Assembly (NCBI GenBank): GCA_041739875.1
Contig: JBGSNA010000147.1
Coordinates: 57,678-121,677 of the forward strand
Source: JBBSJZ01 sp041739875
GTDB lineage: Bacteria > Planctomycetota > Planctomycetia > Pirellulales > Pirellulaceae
Length of the DNA: 64,000 bases
Reading direction: 5' to 3'
Shown here: in pieces, positions 58,235-64,000 of the stretch
Numbering within the stretch: position 1 is the stretch's first letter
Layout: each line of letters starts with the position of its first letter
Translations under genes and position numbers: made by a program
The notes under the pieces: generated by a model
The model's input: the letters and a program-made list of their open reading frames with translations, nothing else
Databases searched by the model: none
Told to the model about the DNA's origin: nothing

Positions 58235-60412
58235 TTAGTCGATAAAAAACATTTCGTTCGCTGCCATCAACGCGTGAACGTACTGTTCGTTCTGAGGTTC
58301 TTCGGAATTCAGGAAATCGATGCCGATTTGCCGTTCCGCTTCGCTTGGTCTCCGTGAATAGAGCGACTCATAAGCTCGTTCGACGAAGTGCTTCGGCGTC
58401 GAAGTCGTCTCCAGTAACCGTGCTGACATCTCTCGAGCGTTTGCGACAAAGAAGGGACTGTTCATCACAAACAGCTTCTGAGTGGGAGTGGTTGTGATTG
58501 AACGCTTCGCACTATGAGCATTGGGGTCCGGGTAATCAAAAATCGCCAGCATTGGATTGAGTTTGAGACGACTGGCTTCGCTATACAGTGTCCGGCGTCG
58601 GGTCGTCGGGTCACTGGGGTCGATACTGGTGCCGCCAATGACAAAATCAAGGTTTCCCGATGCAACCAAAATACTGTCTCGCCATTGCTCAACACCGAGG
58701 GACTTACGATTCATCCGCCAGAGCAAGTGGTTTCCTTCGTCCATACCGATTCCATACTCATGAACCGTGCTTGCTTGTCGATACGTCGACGACCTTACGA
58801 TTTCGCGACACAGCCACTTGAGTGACCAGCCATTTTCCATGAATCGAACGGACAAATCATCAAGCAATTCCGGATGCGAGGGGCTAACACCAAGCTTTCC
58901 AAAATTGCTTGGTGTAGCCACTAGCGGCTGGCCGATGATTTTTCCCCACACGCGATTGACAAAGACGCGAGCCAACAATGGATTCGTTGGCGAAGTGATT
59001 TCTTGGGCGAGCTCCAGTCGCCCGCTTCCGTGCTGAAACGGCTTTGCCTCGCTTGGATAGAGCACCGTCAAGAATCGTCGAGGAATAACTTCGCCCTTAC
59101 GGTTCACGTCCCCGCGAATCATGATCGCTAGGTCAACAGGATCTTTGTCTCGCACAATATGTACCGAGTCGAAAGGGTCCTTTGCCGAGCCTTTGTCATC
59201 TTGTTCGCGGTCCGCATCGAGCGGTCGATTGAACATCTCGATGCTCGCAAACACTCCGGCCATCGCGTAATAGTCCGCTGTCCCAATCGGGTCAAACTTG
59301 TGGTCGTGGCACCGAGCACAAGCCACGGTCAATCCAAGGAGCCCTCGCGACAGCGTGTCGACGCGATCTTCCCACTCGTCCGCCATCACTGTGGGGCTGT
59401 TTCGTTGATAGTATTTTGGTCCGAGCCCCATAAAGCCCAACGCAACATCGTCTTGTGCTAATTCGGGAGTCAGCAAATCCGCCGCGAGCTGCAAGCGGAC
59501 GAACTCGTCGTAACGCATGTCTGCGTTGAGCGAGTCCATCACCCAGTCTCGATAGAGATAGGAGTTCGGAAAGAACAGCGAGCGGTTGTCACCAACAATA
59601 TGCGCTTGATCATCCGCGAATCGCATCACGTCGAGCCATAATCTTGCCCAATGTTCGCCAAACGTGGGTGAGCTAAGCAGCTCGTCGATGACGTGCTCGT
59701 AAGAGTCGTTGATCCCAGCTTTGGCAACCTGTTCTCGCATCGGTTGAGAGGGCGGCAATCCTGTCAAATCCATCGCAATTCGTCGAAGCAACGGTGATGA
59801 CTCCGACTCGGTATTGGGACTTAGCTTCGCCGCCTCCAACTTGCTGGCAACAAAGTGATCGATGTCCGTTCGACACCAGGATTGCAATTCGTGATGCGGA
59901 AGGTGGTGTCGCGTCGGCTGTTGAAACGCCCAGAACTGTCGCCCCAATTCAAAATCGATCTTGGGCTCCAGATGCTCCACCGGTGTCGTTGGTTCATTGC
60001 GAGGGTCAACGGCGCCACCATCGATCCACTTCACAAAATCAGCAACGATCGAATCCGGCAACTTGCGATCCGGAGGCATTTCGAGCGACTCATACTTGAT
60101 TGCCGAAACCAGCAAGCTCTTGTCGACATGCTTGGGCGTGACGGCTGGGCCACTTTCACCACCGCGACGCATCGCATCGCGAGAATCGACTCGCAGCCCT
60201 CCCTCAATGTCACTGCCGTCACTGGAATGACATGCGTAGCAATGCTCAACAAGCACCGGACGAATCCGGGACTCGAAGAAATCGACTTCGTCGTCAGCCT
60301 GGCTTTGATTCGCAAGGAAAAGGCTTGCCAGCAAGACGATCGCCAGCAAACTCATCTGCCAACGCGGGGTAGTCCAACGCAGGGTAGTCCAACGCATGGA
60401 TGTTGGATCCAT
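58235..60412 (-). CDS. PSD1 protein with planctomycete cytochrome c domain (DUF1549/DUF1553)
   Basis: About 725 residues from ATG 60412. A repetitive MRWTTLRWTTPRW leader precedes the membrane/signal segment MSLLAIVLLASLFLANQ. Then comes a planctomycete cytochrome domain with the haem motif CYACH (VLVEHCYACHSSDG), a DUF1549 domain (DIDHFVASKLEAAKLSPN, LTGLPPSQPM, HWARLWLDVMRFADDQAH) and a DUF1553 domain (LARVFVNRVWGKIIGQPLVA, SSTYRQAS). It is shorter than many relatives, without a carbohydrate-binding insert. Exported; probably a dehydrogenase or scaffold acting on polysaccharides together with the DUF1501 protein. The frame runs upstream to 60499 without clear support. Confidence 0.9.
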   Translation of the reverse strand: MDPTSMRWTTLRWTTPRWQMSLLAIVLLASLFLANQSQADDEVDFFESRIRPVLVEHCYACHSSDGSDIEGGLRVDSRDAMRRGGESGPAVTPKHVDKSLLVSAIKYESLEMPPDRKLPDSIVADFVKWIDGGAVDPRNEPTTPVEHLEPKIDFELGRQFWAFQQPTRHHLPHHELQSWCRTDIDHFVASKLEAAKLSPNTESESSPLLRRIAMDLTGLPPSQPMREQVAKAGINDSYEHVIDELLSSPTFGEHWARLWLDVMRFADDQAHIVGDNRSLFFPNSYLYRDWVMDSLNADMRYDEFVRLQLAADLLTPELAQDDVALGFMGLGPKYYQRNSPTVMADEWEDRVDTLSRGLLGLTVACARCHDHKFDPIGTADYYAMAGVFASIEMFNRPLDADREQDDKGSAKDPFDSVHIVRDKDPVDLAIMIRGDVNRKGEVIPRRFLTVLYPSEAKPFQHGSGRLELAQEITSPTNPLLARVFVNRVWGKIIGQPLVATPSNFGKLGVSPSHPELLDDLSVRFMENGWSLKWLCREIVRSSTYRQASTVHEYGIGMDEGNHLLWRMNRKSLGVEQWRDSILVASGNLDFVIGGTSIDPSDPTTRRRTLYSEASRLKLNPMLAIFDYPDPNAHSAKRSITTTPTQKLFVMNSPFFVANAREMSARLLETTSTPKHFVERAYESLYSRRPSEAERQIGIDFLNSEEPQNEQYVHALMAANEMFFID

Positions 60413-60537
60413 CGTAAAAGGGGGGCTAAAAGGTGGGCCGGGACGCAGCGACTGTTGAGAAGATTGCGAGTCCGCATTGTCGATTGTACAGCCGATCAAC
60501 CTGCGATGCGAGTTACGCCCACAAGCCTTTCAGCGAG

Positions 60538-61398
60538 CTAGCTCGCCAGTCCTTCGGGCCAGACGCCGGGCTCGAGTGTCAGCTCATTGGCGGCAAATGA
60601 CTTTAGCTGCAAATCCCAGTTCACCTCGAATGCAGCGCAAACGGGTGTTTCGCTGGCCACGAGTCCGAGCGACAGCGGAATGATGCGCCGATGTCCGCTC
60701 TGGTTGTCCACCAGAGGCATCGATTGCTGGTTGCCAGGACCGGAGTACATTCTGCATTGATCAGCCCAGAGCCTTGCGATCCGATGCAACGCGACGACAC
60801 GGAACCAGTGCCAAGGCCTTTCGGTTCGTACGCATTCTCGGCACCATGACCAATCGTGGAATTTTCGCAAATCATCTTCGCGAATCAGGAAACCGCGTAC
60901 ACACCGTTTACGAACAACCTTGCGATCTTCCGCCGTTAAGCAGAACATCCATACAGCCCGCTCGCTCGGTGAAGTCGCAAGTGTTCCGCTCGCCCAACCC
61001 GCAGCGTCGTTGAGCACTTCGAAGCCGATTGTGCCCTGTGTCGGCAGGATCGGATGGTCCAAGGTGGTCTCGTCACCGAGCGAACGAACGATCGCTGCTG
61101 CCGCTGGGTTGTCATAGACTTGCTCGACCGTTCGCTTCTCCGCGACATTGCGAAACAGCAACTGGACACAGTCACGCCCGCTTGAAGCATTCGCGACCGG
61201 GTGCAAGTAGTGCGCTTGGAACAGCAGGTCGTCGGAGTCGCCACGCTGAAGCTTGCCAAGTGAATGAAGCCGCCGCCGGATCAACAGAAACCAACTCAAC
61301 ATGATGCCGATAGCGACACCAGTCGCCTTGCCGATCACTTCCGGAATAAAGACACTCCAATCCCAGTTTTCAACGAGCTGGTTCCACCACTGGACCAT
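60538..61398 (-). CDS. Membrane-anchored protein of unknown function
   Basis: 286 residues. One membrane segment at about 25-40 (ATGVAIGIMLSWFLLIRRRL) is followed by a soluble domain of about 240 residues with conserved-looking Cys/His/Trp positions (DWSWCRECVRTERPWHWF). No family is recognised. ATG 61398 begins directly before the anchored part; the reading frame is fully open and the composition is protein-like. It is 39 bases upstream of the 60499 end of the PSD1 frame on the same strand, so it may share its transcript. Confidence 0.72.
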   Translation of the reverse strand: MVQWWNQLVENWDWSVFIPEVIGKATGVAIGIMLSWFLLIRRRLHSLGKLQRGDSDDLLFQAHYLHPVANASSGRDCVQLLFRNVAEKRTVEQVYDNPAAAAIVRSLGDETTLDHPILPTQGTIGFEVLNDAAGWASGTLATSPSERAVWMFCLTAEDRKVVRKRCVRGFLIREDDLRKFHDWSWCRECVRTERPWHWFRVVALHRIARLWADQCRMYSGPGNQQSMPLVDNQSGHRRIIPLSLGLVASETPVCAAFEVNWDLQLKSFAANELTLEPGVWPEGLAS

Positions 61399-61940
61399 GG
61401 ATGATTCGCTTTCAATTAGACGCTATCGGAGCCGAGAACTTCGCGACAAGCCGTACCTTACGAAGACTCGAAACGCGAGTCGCCGGGATGTCAAGGCCAA
61501 ACACAATTGAAACGTAAGACCGCACATCCATGGAGGATCTCACAATTAGGAGGTTCAGGAAAGAGAGTCGGAAGCAAAAGTCCGACTTGTAAACCAGTGG
61601 ACCGCGAACCTCAGCAACAATAAAAAAACCGGGTTGGACGATATTGGACTCGCACCAACGCCTCCCCACGATGTCAACGTCCCGGCGACGCAAGGAAAAC
61701 AGTGTGATTAGCGGTGTTCGACGAGATCTCACCGAACCGATGCACCTGATGCGAGAAAACGACAAATGCAGTGTCGCTCCAAAGATTGCCGATCGCATTA
61801 CTCGAATTGAGGAATCCCTGCCCACGAATCTCGAATCCAGTGCCTGACCCCATGCGAAGCATCTCCATCTTCAGTACGAAATCATTAATCCATGCTTTTG
61901 TACAAAGTTCATTATTCTTGTCCACGAAAGAAGCAAAGTT
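61399..61940. other. Intergenic region with tRNA remnant
   Basis: About 540 bases. It contains a 7-bp stem AGTCGGA/TCCGACT at 61567-61588 and the degraded tRNA-Val 3' half at 61635-61680, both described separately or here. Several short frames on both strands lack support. The sequence right of the tRNA remnant is the left part of the segment bounded by the two tRNA-like copies. Confidence 0.5.
61635..61680 (-). pseudogene. Degraded copy of the 3' half of tRNA-Val
   Basis: On the minus strand this 46-base stretch matches the 45-base tRNA-Val 3' half at 63956-64000 except for three differing places: an acceptor base, the T-loop (TGCGAGT instead of TTCGAGT) and a one-base insertion with changes in the variable loop. 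Anticodon loop TTGACAT and T-stem are still recognisable, but no tRNA 5' half lies in front of it. The altered T-loop makes it nonfunctional. It looks like a displaced tRNA end as left by site-specific integration. Confidence 0.75.
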
Positions 61941-62801
61941 ATGAAAAGTCGTATGGTTTTAGTCGTCACGACCTTGGTCCTCAATTCATTCACAGCTTAC
62001 GCGATTGACTATCCGTATCAGACCGATGAACCACAGAAAGCTGGTTGGCCACTGACTGCTGAAGAACGCGCCTACGTTGTAGAAAAAGCGGAACATGCGC
62101 GTCGACCTGGCCGCGAAGCCAACAAGCATCTTCCACAACTCTGGCCCGTGTTGCCCACCGCTGGTCACTTCGGTGGCGATGCATGGCTGAAATTACATGA
62201 GGCGCATGTCAAAACAGTACAGGCTAATCAAGGACCAGTAGACGTGCTATTGGTCGGTGACAGTATCACAATCCAGTGGGCCGACTCTTGGAAGAAACAC
62301 TTCCCTGATGCAAAGGCGGTCAACATCGGCATCGGTGGTGACAAGACCCAAAACGTATTATGGCGTCTCGATCACGGGGGTGTCGAAGGGATCGATCCGA
62401 AAGCGGTCGTACTGATGATCGGCAACAACAACATGTTCTTTACGCCTGAAACGGGTATAGAAGCCGCCGCGAAAGGAATCGAGACGTGCGTGAAGAACCT
62501 GCGAGGTAAGTTTTCGAATGCGAAGATCATCGTCGTCAAGATTCTACCTGCTTACTCGCAAGACAAACAATTTTATCAAGACATCAAGGCGACCAATATC
62601 GCTCTCGACGCCTTGAAGTTGAACAGTGACTCGCATGTTCAAGTGCTCGATCTAACGACTGATTTTGTGAACAGCGATGGCACATTGAAAAAAGAGCTTT
62701 ACACACCTGACAGTATTCATCTTTCGCCGGCTGGATACGCAGTGTACGCCGAGCGACTGACACCAGTGTTGGGCAATTTTTTTGATGGCGCCAAGGATTA
62801 G
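61941..62801 (+). CDS. Secreted SGNH/GDSL family hydrolase
   Basis: 286 residues. A signal peptide (MKSRMVLVVTTLVLNSFTAYA) is followed by a PAF-acetylhydrolase-like SGNH fold. The block I nucleophile lies in LLVGDSITIQW (Ser about 108), block II in IGIGGDKTQNVLWRL (Gly), block III in VVLMIGNNNMFF (Asn) and block V in DSIHLSPAGYAVYAE (Asp/His about 257-260). Such enzymes remove acetyl or acyl groups from polysaccharides or lipids outside the cytoplasm. ATG 61941 has AAAG upstream. It is the only clearly recognised gene between the two tRNA-Val 3' copies. Confidence 0.88.
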   Translation: MKSRMVLVVTTLVLNSFTAYAIDYPYQTDEPQKAGWPLTAEERAYVVEKAEHARRPGREANKHLPQLWPVLPTAGHFGGDAWLKLHEAHVKTVQANQGPVDVLLVGDSITIQWADSWKKHFPDAKAVNIGIGGDKTQNVLWRLDHGGVEGIDPKAVVLMIGNNNMFFTPETGIEAAAKGIETCVKNLRGKFSNAKIIVVKILPAYSQDKQFYQDIKATNIALDALKLNSDSHVQVLDLTTDFVNSDGTLKKELYTPDSIHLSPAGYAVYAERLTPVLGNFFDGAKD

Positions 62802-63000
62802 GCAAAAGAATGTATAGCTTCAAGAAAGGTATTGATCGTCGAGAAAATATTGGTATCAGGCAAGTATGTTACGCCGTTGATTCTGCTGCCGCCAATATCC
62901 TGCCACTCTTCCGATCGGTCACAGGATTTGGTCACCGAGCTTTTGATGAAACCAAAAACACGCCCTTGGGTACGAGCCGCCACCGGACAAGGACAGTCTC

Positions 63001-63354
63001 TTGCGTCAACGGTGGAAGTACACCAGTGCCAAAGTTGACGAGCGGGTTCGTGTGTTTACGACGCTTCGCGACAATGTGAAAACGCAAACTGAGTTCCATG
63101 AAAAGAACTGGGGACCACCACCGCCAAGCGATGCGATCACTCGCCTACGGAAACTGGCCGACGAAGTGATTGAATGGAAACTTCGGCTCGATGACCTTGA
63201 ATCACAAATGCCAGACACCCGAGCAAGCAAAGAACGCACGTTGGTTATGAACGACCAAAAGAACGAGTCCAAAAAGCTCATCAGTGCAATTCAGCAACTA
63301 CCTAACTTTTGGCCCAAGCGAGAAAAAGCATGTCCAACGATGAATACACAATGA
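63001..63354 (+). CDS. Small coiled-coil-prone protein of unknown function
   Basis: 117 residues from TTG 63001. The middle is highly charged and helical (LRKLADEVIEWKLRLDDLES and ASKERTLVMNDQKNESKKLI), with a short proline run (NWGPPPPSD). No domain is recognised. No ATG or GTG is available upstream in frame before the stop at 62947, and the in-frame codons between 62950 and 63000 also look coding, so the 5' end may be truncated. The frame overlaps the next gene by 25 bases. Confidence 0.5.
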   Translation: MRQRWKYTSAKVDERVRVFTTLRDNVKTQTEFHEKNWGPPPPSDAITRLRKLADEVIEWKLRLDDLESQMPDTRASKERTLVMNDQKNESKKLISAIQQLPNFWPKREKACPTMNTQ

Positions 63355-63704
63355 CATGGAATAGCGAAGGAGCTTACGTCGACTACTCGGATGGAGGTTA
63401 CTTCGATGATGACGGCACCGAATATTCCGATCGCGGAGTTAGCGAAAGCGAATATCTCCCAGTAACGAACAGCGATAGCGACGACGAGGCAAGCGAGTGG
63501 AAGCAGACGCTTACCGAATTCGTCGCTAATCGAAGCGGCCAGCATCTTGTGGGGAGTAGGGAAACTCCTCTGGTCGCTCCAAATCTCCTCGATGATGACA
63601 AGGAAGGCCAACCACAGGTAAGGCCAACGGTGAACAGCCACCTACGGCCTAGAACCGACGGGCACCGCGAGAAGCCACTCGTTCCACCAGCTTGGAAGTT
63701 CTAG
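63330..63704 (+). CDS. Small acidic protein of unknown function
   Basis: 124 residues beginning MSNDEYTMTWNSEGAYVDYS; the first 60 residues are rich in Asp, Glu, Ser and Tyr (DYSDGGYFDDDGTEYSDRGV), the rest is basic and Pro-rich (REKPLVPPAWKF). No signal peptide, membrane segment or family is recognised. ATG 63330 lies inside the end of the preceding gene with AGAAAAAG upstream, so the two are probably co-translated. Confidence 0.5.
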   Translation: MSNDEYTMTWNSEGAYVDYSDGGYFDDDGTEYSDRGVSESEYLPVTNSDSDDEASEWKQTLTEFVANRSGQHLVGSRETPLVAPNLLDDDKEGQPQVRPTVNSHLRPRTDGHREKPLVPPAWKF

Positions 63705-63832
63705 GGACGCGAGATATCGGCGTGGAAACGAAACCGCTTTCCTATCTTCGAGGGTCAAGCGGCAAATCACGCCCTTCCTAGAACGGGGTGCGTCATTGGT
63801 AGGCATTTCGAGTTTGCCTATCAGTGGCGCCC

Positions 63833-63869
63833 CTTTTTCATCAACCCGGCTAGCGAGCCGGTAAAAAGG
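63833..63869. terminator. Two-tier hairpin between the acidic protein gene and tRNA-Val
   Basis: The inner stem CCGGCT (63846-63851) pairs with AGCCGG (63856-63861), and an outer stem CCTTTTT (63833-63839) pairs with AAAAAGG (63863-63869). The T/A-rich arms would serve as a terminator in either direction, ending the acidic gene or the minus-strand tRNA transcript. Confidence 0.5.
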
Positions 63870-63955
63870 TGTAAGCCAAAGGGTAAACCGCTTGAGGGTA
63901 AGGGAGGGGGTAAACCTCCGCGACCCTAAGTCGTTATCCCGTAAGTAATTAAAAA

Positions 63956-64000
63956 TGGGCGATATTGGACTCGAACCAACGACCCCCACGATGTCAACGT
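63956..64000 (-). tRNA. tRNA-Val (anticodon GAC), 3' part only
   Basis: On the minus strand the window edge opens within the anticodon stem: ACG, loop TTGACAT (anticodon GAC), CGTGG, a five-base variable loop GGGTC, T-arm GTTGG-TTCGAGT-CCAAT and acceptor ATCGCCC with discriminator A at 63956. The stems pair as expected (G-T at the base of the T-stem). CCA is not encoded; TTTTTAATTA follows, a likely transcription stop. The 5' half lies beyond position 64000. Confidence 0.85.

Noticed and set aside
61635..61680. A functional second tRNA-Val
   Set aside because: Only the 3' half is present, the T-loop is altered and no 5' half precedes it.
63642..63989. 115-codon minus-strand frame starting inside the tRNA as an integrase remnant
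   Set aside because: It has no recognisable recombinase motif and overlaps the tRNA and the acidic protein gene.

Overview
The window looks like chromosomal DNA of a planctomycete, most likely a Pirellulaceae / Rhodopirellula-type marine organism. The evidence is the gene content: a DUF1501 protein next to a PSD1 planctomycete-cytochrome protein, sulfatases, SHD1 and 3-keto-disaccharide-hydrolase-type secreted proteins, a large AsmA-like protein, and a sigma-70 factor with extra N-terminal helix-turn-helix modules. The family-level assignment is inference from these proteins; there is no rRNA in the window to confirm it.

Layout. 1-3050: the end of an exported protein of unknown function, then a multi-HTH sigma-70 factor with a strong terminator. 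3143-16833: a long plus-strand run. It starts with an aldo/keto reductase and a sugar-phosphate-isomerase-like protein (overlapping stop/start), then an LTA-synthase-like membrane hydrolase. A tightly packed GAF-HlyD / HlyD / M50 metalloprotease set follows and looks like a membrane export or processing machine. A GGQ release-factor-like protein, a secreted FAD oxidoreductase and a NosR-like FMN/Fe-S membrane protein complete the run. 16872-20287: an NRDE protein, an orphan FliN-like protein, an M28 peptidase and a small membrane protein, bounded by hairpins. 20288-31206: the glycogen genes glgP and glgC, with a PAS-LuxR regulator, a GAF plus degenerate GGDEF protein, a 1219-residue AsmA-like protein between them, and a ferredoxin-NADP reductase after glgC.

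31502-39919: an SHD1 secreted protein, protoporphyrinogen oxidase, a Ser/Thr kinase, an orphan CheA and a NhaD-type antiporter. 40222-43584: an unusual small region with a consensus sigma-54 promoter, two 64-residue secreted peptides, a sigma-54 activator without a receiver domain, an 84-residue unknown protein and a membrane C39-like cysteine peptidase. 43859-52862: galM, a dihydrouridine synthase, an NtrC-type regulator, carB and a PQQ-propeller protein. 53295-60412: a catabolic/secreted cluster with a frameshifted sulfatase, a 3-keto-disaccharide-hydrolase-like protein, an esterase, and the DUF1501 and PSD1 proteins. 60538-64000: an unknown membrane protein, a degraded copy of the 3' half of tRNA-Val, an SGNH hydrolase, two small unknown genes, and the 3' half of a genuine tRNA-Val(GAC) running off the end.

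The most unexpected non-coding signal is a set of three hairpins (23100, 47846, 47881) that share the identical closing-pair-plus-loop sequence TATTGCCCCA while their stems differ completely. Other points worth attention are the single-base frameshift in the sulfatase, the sigma-54 locus, the M50/HlyD/GAF operon and the tRNA-Val half-duplication that brackets 2.3 kb.
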